Shown here piece after piece: positions 16,592 through 25,980 of a stretch of DNA of 64,000 bases; position 1 is the first letter of the stretch, and every line of letters begins with the position of its first letter. The DNA is from CBFHOS01 sp965657645 (GTDB taxonomy: Bacteria > Pseudomonadota > Alphaproteobacteria > Puniceispirillales > Puniceispirillaceae), in NCBI GenBank assembly GCA_965657645.1, contig CBFHOS010000008.1, forward strand, positions 1 to 64,000. The letters are read 5' to 3'. The notes beneath the pieces were generated by a model, which saw only the letters and a list, made by a program, of their open reading frames with translations, searched no databases and was not told where the DNA came from. A program made the translations under genes and the position numbers.

Positions 16592-18043
16592 TTAGCTGAG
16601 AGCTAAAGCCGCGTTTATTTCCCCTTGTGATGGCGCGTTTGCATATCCGCACAGCACATAGCCATCTGGCCGGATAATCGCCGCCTCTATGCCAATAGTT
16701 GCTAGAGCGGTTGCAACGGATGGTTCGTGATCGGGATTTATCACCGCCGCATTACGGCCGCCAACATCGATATCGCCCCGCGCCAACACGATAAACCGGC
16801 CATCACCATAATCATCCAGCCGGACACCGTTTAAGAGGGTCGGTTGGGCAAACATAGTCCCACCGTTGGGATCGTCATCATTCGCCAAACCCGGCCCCAA
16901 CCCGCGCAAGATTGACGCCATTGTCGCCGTACCATCATCTGGATTCATTGCCGAGACAAGCGATTCCGCCGTTTCACAGCTATTCATCAAGGTGCCAACA
17001 TTCATTGTCGTCTTGATATAGGTTTCAGCATGGGCCGCGCGTTCACTGCCATAGCTGTCCAGAAGATCATCACTATAGCCATCGCGCAGAACGCTGATTA
17101 ATTTCCAGCCAAGATTGCTAGCGTCACGAACGCCTGTACACATCCCCTGCCCCATGAAAGGCGGCATTAAATGCGCCGCATCACCGGCTATCATCATCCG
17201 GTCACGCCGCCATATATCGGCCAGCTTTGACTCAAAGCGATATACCGCCTTGCGCTCAAGCACAGCGTCATCACTAGTCAGTTTTGGCGCCAGTCGTGCC
17301 CAGACAAAATCATCGCTAACCGCCAATTCGTCATCTTCATGATCGAGCAGATTAATTTCCCACCGCCGGCGATCAAGTGGGCACCGGACATAGGTGCTAG
17401 GGCGTTCCGGATTACAGGTTTGTATTGTGAAATCACCAAGATCAGGACGCGGTTTAGTCAACACAACATCGACGACAAGCCATCTTTCTTGAAAGCCAAA
17501 ATCGATCATTTCGCTTCCGATATGCTGACGAATTATGGATTTAGCCCCATCACAACCAACAACATAGCGTCCAGTCGCCTTAAAATCCTGACCCTTTTCC
17601 TTGCCAATCAGAGTGACGCTATCCTCTGCCTCTTTGAGGCTATGCACATTGGTATTTCGCATCACCTTCACACAATCATAACGATCCAGCCCGTCATTCA
17701 TAATTTTCTCAATATCAGGCTGGTGAAAGCGGTAGCTAGGATGCCAGCCGAACGGGCCGACCTCTTGGGGCCGCGGCCAATCGAGCAACAAATTGTCTTG
17801 CTTATCGACAAAGCGCATGCCGGGGTTAATCCGCGCCACTTCCTCGACCTTTTCGGCAACGCCAATGGATTGGAAAACCCGCATGGTCTGATCATCAAAA
17901 TGAACGGCTCTTGGCAGTGGATAGGCGGCGGCTTCGCGCTCTATGACGAGGGTGTTAATACCAGCCTTGCCCATCATGTTGGCCAACACGCCGCCAACAG
18001 GACCAAGACCAACAATCACCACGTCAAAACTATCATCAGACAT
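16592..18043 (-). CDS. FAD-dependent aromatic hydroxylase, MhpA-like
   Basis: A 483-residue class A flavin monooxygenase resembling 3-(3-hydroxyphenyl)propionate hydroxylase. It has the FAD motif GLGPVGG (about 10-16), the DG segment VGCDGAKSIIRQ, and the second FAD motif GDAAHLMPPFMGQGMCTGVRDA. Such enzymes insert a hydroxyl group into a phenolic ring, giving a catechol. The ATG at 18043 (before SDDSFDVVIVG) fits the family; a TTG 13 codons earlier is unlikely. It lies 42 bp after the extradiol dioxygenase gene in one operon, so hydroxylation followed by ring cleavage is the likely sequence. No hydrolase or hydratase for the lower pathway is adjacent. Confidence 0.87.
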   Translation of the reverse strand: MSDDSFDVVIVGLGPVGGVLANMMGKAGINTLVIEREAAAYPLPRAVHFDDQTMRVFQSIGVAEKVEEVARINPGMRFVDKQDNLLLDWPRPQEVGPFGWHPSYRFHQPDIEKIMNDGLDRYDCVKVMRNTNVHSLKEAEDSVTLIGKEKGQDFKATGRYVVGCDGAKSIIRQHIGSEMIDFGFQERWLVVDVVLTKPRPDLGDFTIQTCNPERPSTYVRCPLDRRRWEINLLDHEDDELAVSDDFVWARLAPKLTSDDAVLERKAVYRFESKLADIWRRDRMMIAGDAAHLMPPFMGQGMCTGVRDASNLGWKLISVLRDGYSDDLLDSYGSERAAHAETYIKTTMNVGTLMNSCETAESLVSAMNPDDGTATMASILRGLGPGLANDDDPNGGTMFAQPTLLNGVRLDDYGDGRFIVLARGDIDVGGRNAAVINPDHEPSVATALATIGIEAAIIRPDGYVLCGYANAPSQGEINAALALS

Positions 18044-18085
18044 ATAATTCACCGCATTTTCAGCGTAAATCGGGTTACGCAAAGC

Positions 18086-19057
18086 CTATTTTACAAGCTG
18101 GTCATACAACCAAGGGCAATCAACTACATTGGGAACACGCAATCCATCCTTGGCTGCCTGCAACCGCATTTCACGCAAATGTGTGCGGTTCTCATGATCC
18201 TTTAGATGGATCCGCTCATGCCCCCAAAAGCTAGGCCCGACATTGGTTTCATGCGGCACCCATTCATTCATATCAATAATGCGCCCACCCCATCCGCTCT
18301 CTATGAAAAAGTCACAGGGCGTATGAGAATAGAACGAAGTCATCCAGTCATTTGTGTGACGACCAAGGGTATAGGCAATGCGGTCATCCTCCATAGAGGC
18401 AAGGTCATAGGCCTGACCGACATCGTCAAGATTGGCAAATTCGACCATAAAATGATGCAGACCGCTACGCCCTGATCCAATAATCGCAAAGCTATGATGC
18501 CGACCATTCACATGGAAAAAATACATCGGATATGGCTTTAATCCGTAATCAGAGACAGAAAAGCCCAGAAGATCACGGTAAAATGGCAATAGTCTGTTGG
18601 CATCCTCAACATGCATAACCGCATGGCCCATGCCATAGGGGCCCGTCACAAATCCCTCAATCGGGCGACCAGAGATAAATGGATCGGTGGCTGTCTCCGC
18701 GCCATAGAATAATTCAACACGGTTACCGTCAGGGTCATGGAAATAGATCATCTTATCGACAAAGCGCTGATCGCATAGGCCTTTATCGCCGATTGTCACC
18801 TTGGTGCCGGCCTTATCCAGCACGGCGGCAAAATGCTCCAGATCATCTGGATGCTCTACCTGCCAGCCCATAAAGCCCAAAGAGTTACCAACCTCATCGG
18901 TTACGACAAAGCGTTGGCGCCAATCATCCATTCTAAAGGACAGGGTCCCAGCCCCACTATCCACCTGCTGCATGCCGAGAAACTTGCCCGCAAAGTAGCT
19001 CCATTCGTCGAGCTTAGGTGATCGGGCCCCCATGTATCCAAGAGCAGTGATTGCCAC
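18086..19057 (-). CDS. Type I extradiol (catechol 2,3-type) dioxygenase
   Basis: A 323-residue two-domain vicinal-oxygen-chelate enzyme of the BphC/HsaC type. The Fe(II) ligands appear as H145 (GMGHAVMHV), H202 (LHHFMVE) and E253 (FFIESGWGG); the active-site His of GRHTND (about 234) and Tyr243 are also present. It cleaves substituted catechols next to the hydroxyl groups. The GTG at 19057 is chosen because GGGGA precedes it and the product then begins MAITALGYMG, as in relatives. It is the first gene of the operon with the hydroxylase; the 235-bp divergent gap to the DUF2244 gene holds its promoter. Confidence 0.9.
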   Translation of the reverse strand: MAITALGYMGARSPKLDEWSYFAGKFLGMQQVDSGAGTLSFRMDDWRQRFVVTDEVGNSLGFMGWQVEHPDDLEHFAAVLDKAGTKVTIGDKGLCDQRFVDKMIYFHDPDGNRVELFYGAETATDPFISGRPIEGFVTGPYGMGHAVMHVEDANRLLPFYRDLLGFSVSDYGLKPYPMYFFHVNGRHHSFAIIGSGRSGLHHFMVEFANLDDVGQAYDLASMEDDRIAYTLGRHTNDWMTSFYSHTPCDFFIESGWGGRIIDMNEWVPHETNVGPSFWGHERIHLKDHENRTHLREMRLQAAKDGLRVPNVVDCPWLYDQLVK

Positions 19058-19292
19058 AATAGATTCCCCGTCAAAAATTTATATTAGAGGGAAAATTTCC
19101 GGAGCGTAAAGTTTAATTGTGACAATCGACAGATAAGAGCTACCATTTGTAGCGCCTCATCAATGATTGGGTGGATAATGTATAAAGTGAGTCATCACAT
19201 TGATTACATGCCAGTCAGGCCTTTTATCATTATCGATGAGACCATATATACGCTCATATGTTTTAGACAGTTTTTTGGAAAAATGCAGAGTA

Positions 19293-19826
19293 ATGACGCA
19301 GCCATCGCCGCTTTCCAGTATTTTTAGTGAGACCATAACGATCTGGCCATATCGCTCGTTATCTCCGCGTGGTTTCGCGATCTTTATGGCTGTGCTTTGC
19401 GGCCTTGCCTTTTCCATCGGGCTTGGCTTTTTCCTCCTTGGTGCATGGCCTGTTATCGGCTTTTTGGGGCTGGAAATTCTGGTCGTTTGGGCAGTCTTTA
19501 AAATGAACTATCGGGCCGCACAAAAACGCCAATCGGTGACTGTCACGGATAAGGAAGTCACTGTTCGCACCACTCACCCAAATGGAAAAACCGAAGAGAA
19601 CGCATTTCCAACGTCATGGGCAACGGTCAGTATATCACCATCGAGTGCGCCAGATCTTGCCGCGCGCTATCATCAGAAAATCACCATTCGTTCGCATGGC
19701 GTGATCTTGCCCATTGGTGAATTTCTGCATCCAGCTGAGACACCTGTTCTGGCACGCGACATAACCGACATGGTTGAACGCGCCCGCCGAGCCGGAATTG
19801 ATCACGCCCACCCTCGGTCTGACTAA
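19293..19826 (+). CDS. DUF2244 membrane protein
   Basis: A 177-residue DUF2244 protein: a short N-terminus with TIWPYRSLSPRGF, two close hydrophobic helices (about residues 29-68), then a soluble domain with RQSVTVTDKEVTVR and the late RSHGVILPIGEFLHPAE. The family is widespread in alphaproteobacteria, often near cytochrome or nth genes, and has no known function. The ATG at 19293 is supported by the family N-terminus; a longer version beginning at 19200 would add a non-conserved, His/Cys-rich stretch. Confidence 0.8.
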   Translation: MTQPSPLSSIFSETITIWPYRSLSPRGFAIFMAVLCGLAFSIGLGFFLLGAWPVIGFLGLEILVVWAVFKMNYRAAQKRQSVTVTDKEVTVRTTHPNGKTEENAFPTSWATVSISPSSAPDLAARYHQKITIRSHGVILPIGEFLHPAETPVLARDITDMVERARRAGIDHAHPRSD

Positions 19827-19899
19827 GACCACCACAAATCTTCCTAGTTTCAGCGCATTTTTCTGATGAAACCAAAGCCAATTCAGGCCATTATAGCGC

Positions 19900-20607
19900 A
19901 TGGATTTTTTCACTCCCTTTCGCATTGCCGGACAGCTTATTTGGTCGCTCAATCCTGAACTTATCGGGATCGTCAGCCTATCGATGAGTGTAAGCTTGGT
20001 CGCGGTCACCATATCTCTGGCCATCGGCTTGCCTATGGGGGCTTTGCTGGCTAGTTGTCGGTTTCCGGGGCGCTCGATCGTGCTTGTTGTCACCAATACC
20101 TTTCTGGCCATGCCGCCAGTCGTAATCGGCTTGCTGGTTTACATCTTAATCTCGCGGTCAGGCCCCTTTGGCTTTTTGGGCATTCTATACACGCCGGTCG
20201 CCATGATGATTGCACAAACCATTTTGGTACTGCCCATCTCAATCGCCCTGTCGCGTCAGGTTCTGGAAAATCTGCATGGGGAATATGCACCGTTGTTTAG
20301 CTCGCTCGGAATCGGTGTCTTTCGCCAAGCCCTCACCCTAATGCGGGACGCACGCATTGCTTTGGTCACGATCGGGCTGGCATGTTTTGGCCGGGCTATT
20401 TCAGAGGTAGGCGCGGTGATGATTGTGGGGGGCAACATCAGGCATTCAACGCGGGTGATGACCACCGCAATCGGATTGGAGACATCCAAAGGCGAGCTTG
20501 CCACGGCGATGGCGCTGGGTATTGTTCTGTTGGGCATCGCGCTTGCGGTAAATATCCTCATCCAGCTATTGCGCCAACATCTGGCCAAGGGATCTGATTA
20601 TGTCTGA
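19900..20607 (+). CDS. tupB: Tungstate-type ABC transporter permease
   Basis: A 235-residue inner-membrane permease of the ModB/CysW superfamily. About five to six hydrophobic segments are seen, with the EAA-like cytoplasmic loop LGIGVFRQALTLMRDARIAL and the TupB-type segment GRAISEVGAVMIVGGNIRHSTRVMTTAI. It pairs with the ATPase that overlaps its end by 8 bp. The substrate-binding protein TupA is not adjacent on either side, which is unusual for this operon. Tungstate specificity is by family resemblance; molybdate is an alternative. Confidence 0.87.
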   Translation: MDFFTPFRIAGQLIWSLNPELIGIVSLSMSVSLVAVTISLAIGLPMGALLASCRFPGRSIVLVVTNTFLAMPPVVIGLLVYILISRSGPFGFLGILYTPVAMMIAQTILVLPISIALSRQVLENLHGEYAPLFSSLGIGVFRQALTLMRDARIALVTIGLACFGRAISEVGAVMIVGGNIRHSTRVMTTAIGLETSKGELATAMALGIVLLGIALAVNILIQLLRQHLAKGSDYV

Positions 20608-21265
20608 TATCCTGACCGCCCATAACCTGCGCATCGTAAGAGACGGGCAAACCCTCATTCAGGATATTTCATTCTCATTGCAAGCTGGCAAAATCACCAT
20701 GCTATTGGGGCATAATGGCGCTGGTAAAACGGTTTTGACACGGGCCCTGCATGGGGTGATTGATTGTGATGATGGTAGCATCACCGCACCGCCTCACGCT
20801 GATCAAAAGATGGTGTTTCAAAAGCCAATTTTGCTACGGCGTACGGTGCGTGAGCATTTTGATTATGTCTGTCCCGGGCAAAACCGTGATCAGGTGATGG
20901 CGTGGCTAGACACCGCTGGCATTGCCGATCTCGCCAACCGCAATTGCCATACGCTATCTGGCGGTGAGCAACAAAAACTGGCGTTAATTGGGGCACTCGC
21001 CGCCGCACCAAAACTTTTATTTTTGGACGAACCATCAGCGCATCTTGATATCGATGCGACCATTTTCATTGAGGATATGATCATCAAGGCACGCGATGCT
21101 GGCATGACCATTTTGATGATTAGTCACAACCGGTCGCAGGCCGAAAGGCTGGCTGAGCATGTATTGTTCCTGAATAAAGGGCGACTTGTTACCAGCTGTT
21201 CTGCGGCGGATTTTTTCACCACGCCACAAAACGAAATCATCAGCCAGTTTCTAGCCCACCTATAG
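20600..21265 (+). CDS. tupC: Tungstate-type ABC transporter ATP-binding protein
   Basis: A 221-residue ABC ATPase with Walker A GHNGAGKT (about 38-45), Q-loop MVFQKPILLRRTV, signature LSGGEQQKLAL, Walker B LLFLDEPSAHLD and the switch His in MISHNRSQ. The short length without a C-terminal TOBE/MopI domain separates it from ModC and fits TupC. Its ATG lies within the end of tupB (TATGTCTGA overlap), indicating translational coupling. It converges on eda with only 2 bp between stops. Confidence 0.88.
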   Translation: MSDILTAHNLRIVRDGQTLIQDISFSLQAGKITMLLGHNGAGKTVLTRALHGVIDCDDGSITAPPHADQKMVFQKPILLRRTVREHFDYVCPGQNRDQVMAWLDTAGIADLANRNCHTLSGGEQQKLALIGALAAAPKLLFLDEPSAHLDIDATIFIEDMIIKARDAGMTILMISHNRSQAERLAEHVLFLNKGRLVTSCSAADFFTTPQNEIISQFLAHL

Positions 21266-21267
21266 GC

Positions 21268-21900
21268 CTATTGAAGGCGACTAGCCAATTGGGCGGCTTT
21301 GCTCGCACGGGTGCAAATCTCTTCAAATTCACCTTTGGCAATTAAATCTGCTGGCGCAATCCAGCTGCCGCCAACACAGGCCACGTTGGCAAGAGCGAGA
21401 TAATCGGGCGCATTTTCAAGCGATACACCGCCAGTTGGGCAGAAGGTGAAATGCGGCAATGGGCTAGCCAAAGCGGCAAGGAATTTAACCCCGCCAGATT
21501 GCCCCGCCGGGAAGAATTTAAGACAATCAAATCCCTGCTCACCAAGCGCTAGCATCTCTGAAACACTAGCCGCGCCGGGCAATAGCGGGATCGACGCGCT
21601 TGCACAGCCAGCAATAATCGCATCGGTCGCGCCCGGGCTAACCGCAAATACGGCACCAGCCTCAGCCGCGTTTGCCGCATCATCCGCCGTCAAAATCGTT
21701 CCAGCACCAACCGCCATTTGTGGACGGGCCTTGGCAACCGCCGCGATGGCATCAAGCGCCGCAGGGGTACGCAAGGTGATCTCGATAGCGTTAATGCCAC
21801 CATTCAACAAGGCATCAGCAAGCGGTACAGCCTGTGCCGCATCGTCGATAACAATCACCGGCATAACCGGCCCTAGCTTTAGAATGTCAGTAATGTTCAT
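21268..21900 (-). CDS. eda: 2-keto-3-deoxy-6-phosphogluconate aldolase
   Basis: Cleaves KDPG to pyruvate and glyceraldehyde 3-phosphate, the last step of the Entner-Doudoroff route. A 210-residue class I aldolase with the catalytic Glu40 (EITLRT), the GAGTI strand and Schiff-base Lys128 in CLKFFPA, followed by FCPTGGVSLENA for phosphate binding. Its ATG overlaps the edd stop by one base (TAATG), so translation is coupled to edd. Confidence 0.95.
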   Translation of the reverse strand: MNITDILKLGPVMPVIVIDDAAQAVPLADALLNGGINAIEITLRTPAALDAIAAVAKARPQMAVGAGTILTADDAANAAEAGAVFAVSPGATDAIIAGCASASIPLLPGAASVSEMLALGEQGFDCLKFFPAGQSGGVKFLAALASPLPHFTFCPTGGVSLENAPDYLALANVACVGGSWIAPADLIAKGEFEEICTRASKAAQLASRLQ

Positions 21901-23723
21901 TAGTTTATTCCCAATAGATTAATACCGCCACCAGCCTCGGCAGTCGCCGCCTGGGTGCGTAATGATGCAAATAATTCACGGCCAAACCCAGTTTGTGGCT
22001 GGGTAATTGTCGCCGCGGTGCGTGAGGTCAAATCTGCGTCCACACTGAGCTCGCCTGTCACCGCATCTAGGGTAACGATGTCGCCATCCTTGATCATTGC
22101 AATCGGTCCACCGGCGCATGCCTCTGGTGAAATATGGATCGCCGCAGGCACTTTGCCAGACGCGCCAGACATCCGCCCATCGGTGATTAGCGCAACAGCA
22201 TGCCCATCATCCTGCAGGTTGGTTAGCATCGGTGTTAGCGAATGCAATTCGGGCATGCCAGTGGCCTGTGGGCCCTGCCCCATAACAACCACAACAACAT
22301 CGCGGGCAAGATCGCCAGCCGCAAAGGCGGCTTTGACATCGGCCTCATTGGTGAACACAGCCGCAGGAGCGGTGATTTTCTGATGTTCTGGCTTTACCGC
22401 AGATACTTTGATCACGGCCTTACCAATATTACCGTCCAGCATTTTAAGTCCACCAGTTGCCTGATGCGGCTTATCAACACCGCGCACAATGTCTTCATCA
22501 AGAGATTTAGACGGTGCATCACGCCAGATAAGGTTTGATCCGTCCAGCACTGGCTCAACACCATAATCTGCCAGATTGTCGCCCCACACCGTCTCTGCCG
22601 ACCCGTCTACAAGTCCGGCCTGAAGCAATTCACGGATAACAAAGCCCATACCGCCAGCCGCGTGGAAATGGTTCACATCCGCGCCGCCATTTGGATAAAT
22701 CCGCGTCAATAGCGGCACCACGTCAGATAGGTCGGAGAAATCCTGCCATGTAAGCTGGATACCAGCCGCCGCCGCCATCGCCGGCAAGTGCAATGTATGA
22801 TTGGTCGAACCACCAGTCGCATGCAGGCCAACAACGGCATTTACAAAGCTACGTTCATCCAGCATCGCGCCAACAGGACGCGGTGCATCGGATTTGCGGC
22901 TAATGGCAACGGCGCGCTGGGAAGCGGCCACGCTCAAGGCATGACGCAAATCAGAATGCGGGTGCACAAAGGCCGCGCCCGGCAAATGAAGCCCCATGAT
23001 CTCCATTAACATCTGGTTAGAATTAGCAGTGCCATAAAATGTACAGGTTCCCGGCCCATGATAGGCCGCCGCCTCTGCCGCCAGTAATTCCTTGCGGCCA
23101 ACCTCGCCTCTGGCAAATGCTTTGCGCACGGATGCTTTTTCCTCGTTAGGCAGACCTGAACTCATCGGTCCGGCGGGAACAAAAATTGTTGGCAAATGAC
23201 CAAAGGCAAGCGAGCCCATGACCAATCCGGGAACAATCTTGTCACAAACACCAAGGCACAGTGCCGCATCAAACACAGCATGGCTGAGGCCGATACCTGT
23301 TGCCATGGCAATCACATCGCGGGACATCAGCGACAATTCCATGCCGGGCCGCCCTTGGGTCACGCCATCACACATCGCCGGAACACCGCTGGCAACCTGT
23401 GCCGTCGCGCCTACTTCACGCGCCGCCGCCTTTAGGATTGTCGGCACATGCTCAAATGGCGCATGCGCTGATAGCATATCATTATATGAGGTAATGATAC
23501 CAAGATGCGGCTTGGCCGATACTAGTACATCGCTCTGATCAGCCCCTGCACCCGCCGCGGCATGCGCTAGATTGGAACATGAGACTGTGCGGCGATCAGA
23601 ATCTGGATCCTGCTCCATTGCGCTGATCGAATTAAGATATGCCTCGCGCGTTGGCTTGCTGCGCTCACGAATGCGCTCAATGACTTGTTTGACAATTGGG
23701 TTCAATTCGTTCTGACCACCCAT
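21900..23723 (-). CDS. edd: 6-phosphogluconate dehydratase
   Basis: Dehydrates 6-phosphogluconate to KDPG using a [4Fe-4S] cluster; 607 residues, normal for Edd within the IlvD/Edd family. The segments SYNDMLSAHAPFEHVP, GVPAMCDGVTQGRPGMELSL, CTFYGTANSNQMLMEIMGLHLPG, VVGLHATGGSTNHTLHLPAMA, and RMSGASGKVPAAIHISPEA mark the cluster and active-site regions. It is flanked by one-base TAATG overlaps with pgl upstream and eda downstream. Confidence 0.96.
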   Translation of the reverse strand: MGGQNELNPIVKQVIERIRERSKPTREAYLNSISAMEQDPDSDRRTVSCSNLAHAAAGAGADQSDVLVSAKPHLGIITSYNDMLSAHAPFEHVPTILKAAAREVGATAQVASGVPAMCDGVTQGRPGMELSLMSRDVIAMATGIGLSHAVFDAALCLGVCDKIVPGLVMGSLAFGHLPTIFVPAGPMSSGLPNEEKASVRKAFARGEVGRKELLAAEAAAYHGPGTCTFYGTANSNQMLMEIMGLHLPGAAFVHPHSDLRHALSVAASQRAVAISRKSDAPRPVGAMLDERSFVNAVVGLHATGGSTNHTLHLPAMAAAAGIQLTWQDFSDLSDVVPLLTRIYPNGGADVNHFHAAGGMGFVIRELLQAGLVDGSAETVWGDNLADYGVEPVLDGSNLIWRDAPSKSLDEDIVRGVDKPHQATGGLKMLDGNIGKAVIKVSAVKPEHQKITAPAAVFTNEADVKAAFAAGDLARDVVVVVMGQGPQATGMPELHSLTPMLTNLQDDGHAVALITDGRMSGASGKVPAAIHISPEACAGGPIAMIKDGDIVTLDAVTGELSVDADLTSRTAATITQPQTGFGRELFASLRTQAATAEAGGGINLLGIN

Positions 23724-24337
23724 TACGAAATTTCCACTTCAATTTTACGTTTGGTTTGTTTTAGCAGCCAGTGAATTGGTAAGGCGCTATCTGTTTTAGA
23801 CGCGGCAAGAACCGCTTGTTTCTCGGCGCCATTTACCAACAGAATAGCGAGATTTGATTCCAAGATCATCGCCATATTCATAGAAATACGCGGCCATTGC
23901 GGCGAACCCATAGGCGGCGTGGTGATGATTTTCGGAGTATGATCAGGGCCAAACGCCTCATCATCCCCGACCATTGCCGGAAATAACGACGCAAAATGGC
24001 CGTCAGGCCCCATCCCCAGTAACATCACGTCAAAGGGGCGAGGAACATCCATGACCGCCTGTGTGAGCGGCATAAAGCGCGCCGCCGCGGCGTGATCCAC
24101 CAGCAAATGGCGATGAAGTAACGCCTGATTGCTATCAGCGTGGTCCGCCGGCACAAGGCGATCATCAACCAGAGTGATCGTGACCTTGTCCCAACCAATA
24201 TCGCGCGCCGCCAATTCGGCAAATACGGCAAGCGGACTAGAGCCACCGCTCACCACCAGACTGGCAGTCCCGTTTTTGGCGATAGACGCGGTCAGTTGTT
24301 CAATAATATTTTCTGCAATGCGTTTTGTATTTTTCAT
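23723..24337 (-). CDS. pgl: 6-phosphogluconolactonase
   Basis: Hydrolyses 6-phosphogluconolactone to 6-phosphogluconate, feeding edd. A 204-residue NagB-like fold protein, shorter than many Pgl enzymes, with LVVSGGSSPLAVFAEL, ITLVDDRLVP, SNQALLHRHLL and MLLGMGPDGHFASLFP. It heads the pgl-edd-eda operon; zwf, which often leads this operon, is absent here. A plausible promoter must lie in the 184-bp divergent gap to the aminotransferase gene. Confidence 0.93.
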   Translation of the reverse strand: MKNTKRIAENIIEQLTASIAKNGTASLVVSGGSSPLAVFAELAARDIGWDKVTITLVDDRLVPADHADSNQALLHRHLLVDHAAAARFMPLTQAVMDVPRPFDVMLLGMGPDGHFASLFPAMVGDDEAFGPDHTPKIITTPPMGSPQWPRISMNMAMILESNLAILLVNGAEKQAVLAASKTDSALPIHWLLKQTKRKIEVEIS

Positions 24338-24521
24338 AGGCGGAACCTAGACCAAATCACTTCAAAATAACAGTGCGAAAAGCTGAATTAGCGTCTGTTT
24401 GTTGATAGAATTGTGGTGGTTTTTGCTAAACATTGCATTACAGTTTTGAGTCGCGGTGATGGCAAGGCGCATCGCCATCCAAACGGCCAATGCTATCGGC
24501 CCGACTTTCACGGAGGCAATT

Positions 24522-25970
24522 ATGGATTTTGATAAGGCTGAAAATGCTGATCTGCAGGATAGCAATGACCTGCGCGGAAATTCGCCAGCCAGCCGTGATA
24601 TTGCCAATCACATGCATCCCTACACCAATCCGGCAATGCTCGCCGATAGTGGCCCGCATATCATGGCCAAGGGTAGCGGTGTTTTTGTGCATGATGATGC
24701 TGGCAACCAATTTTATGAGGGCATGAGCGGATTATGGTGCGCCTCTCTCGGTTTTTCCGAGCCCGAGCTGGTTGATGCGGCCATCGCCCAATTTCAGAAA
24801 TTGCCGTTCTATCATAGCTTTGCTGGCAAAACAGTTGGCCCAGCGATTGATCTGGCGGAGATGTTGATCGCCCATGCCCCGCCAGCCAGACATGATAGCA
24901 AGATGGGTAAGGTTTTCTTTGCCTCATCGGGATCAGAGGCAAATGATACCGCGATCAAGATGGTCTGGTATTACCAAGCCGCGCGCGGAATGCCGCAAAA
25001 GCAAAAGATTATCAGCCGCAAAAAGGGCTATCACGGGGTGACGATGGCCGCCGCCAGCATGACCGCCCTCGCCTATGCGCAAGATGGTTTCGGCCTGCCG
25101 CTCGATTTCGTCAAACACACTACCTCGCCCGATTATTACAACAACGCCCTAGACGGCGAGAGTGAGGAGGATTTTGCCTCACGCTGTGCGGCAGAGCTCG
25201 AAGAGATGATCCTTGCCGAGGGGCCAGACACCGTTGCCGCCCTATTCGCAGAGCCTGTTATGGGGGCTGGTGGGGTGATTATCCCGCCAACGGGCTATTT
25301 TGCCAAAATTCGCACAATATTGGACAAGTATGATGTCTTGCTAGTGGCCGATGAGGTGATTTGCGGTTTCGGGCGTACCGGCAACATGTGGGGGTCCCAG
25401 AGCATGGATGTCCAGCCAGATATGCTGACCTGTGCCAAGGCGCTATCGTCCGCCTATTTGCCTATTTCGGCGGTACTGATGTCGGATAAGGTTTATGAAA
25501 CACTGGCCGAGCAAGCCGAAAAATTGGGCATATTCGGGCATGGCTATACCTATTCGGCACACCCCGTATGCGCCGCCGTCGCCCTTCGCGCCCAGCAATT
25601 GATGCAGGAGCGCGATATTATTGGCCATGTCAGACAGCTGGCCCCGGCTTTTAGCGACCGCGTTGCCCGGTTTGACCGCTTTGATTTCATTGGCAACACA
25701 CGGTCTATCGGGATGATTGGGGCTATGGAATTTAGCGCCGATCCGGCCACCAGACAAAAGTTTGACCCACAGCACAAAATCGCCGCCCAGCTAGTCGCCA
25801 AAATTCAGGAAAAAGGCGTCATTTTGCGTGCATTGCCAGGGGATATCATTGGTTTTTGCCCGCCTCTCATTATGACCGAGGGCGAGTTGCACGACATGTT
25901 TGATCGCATAGAGGCGGCTGTTGGTGAATTTGCAAACACCGCCAATAGTCTGCGCAAATTTAATATTTAG
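24522..25970 (+). CDS. Class III omega-aminotransferase
   Basis: A 482-residue fold-type I PLP aminotransferase. It shows the N-terminal YEGMSGLWCASLGFSEPELV, ASSGSEANDTAIKM (about 134-147), KKGYHGVTMAAAS, LVADEVICGFGRTG and PLP Lys306 in CAKALSSAYLPISA. The GLWC and YHGVT segments resemble beta-alanine/taurine/putrescine:pyruvate aminotransferases, so the donor is probably a terminal amine; the exact substrate cannot be fixed. The ATG at 24522 follows a perfect GGAGG, so the 22-codon upstream extension was discarded. It stands alone, divergent from pgl. Confidence 0.9.
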   Translation: MDFDKAENADLQDSNDLRGNSPASRDIANHMHPYTNPAMLADSGPHIMAKGSGVFVHDDAGNQFYEGMSGLWCASLGFSEPELVDAAIAQFQKLPFYHSFAGKTVGPAIDLAEMLIAHAPPARHDSKMGKVFFASSGSEANDTAIKMVWYYQAARGMPQKQKIISRKKGYHGVTMAAASMTALAYAQDGFGLPLDFVKHTTSPDYYNNALDGESEEDFASRCAAELEEMILAEGPDTVAALFAEPVMGAGGVIIPPTGYFAKIRTILDKYDVLLVADEVICGFGRTGNMWGSQSMDVQPDMLTCAKALSSAYLPISAVLMSDKVYETLAEQAEKLGIFGHGYTYSAHPVCAAVALRAQQLMQERDIIGHVRQLAPAFSDRVARFDRFDFIGNTRSIGMIGAMEFSADPATRQKFDPQHKIAAQLVAKIQEKGVILRALPGDIIGFCPPLIMTEGELHDMFDRIEAAVGEFANTANSLRKFNI

Positions 25971-25980
25971 GGTGGCTAAC

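Noticed and set aside
17339..18205. Long plus-strand reading frame opposite the aromatic hydroxylase
   Set aside because: It lies antisense to a clearly conserved flavoprotein, and its predicted product is low in typical folding patterns; a codon-bias shadow.
19089..19101. GGAAA-A-TTTCC inverted repeat before the extradiol dioxygenase gene
   Set aside because: Arms of only five bases in an AT-rich region; expected by chance.
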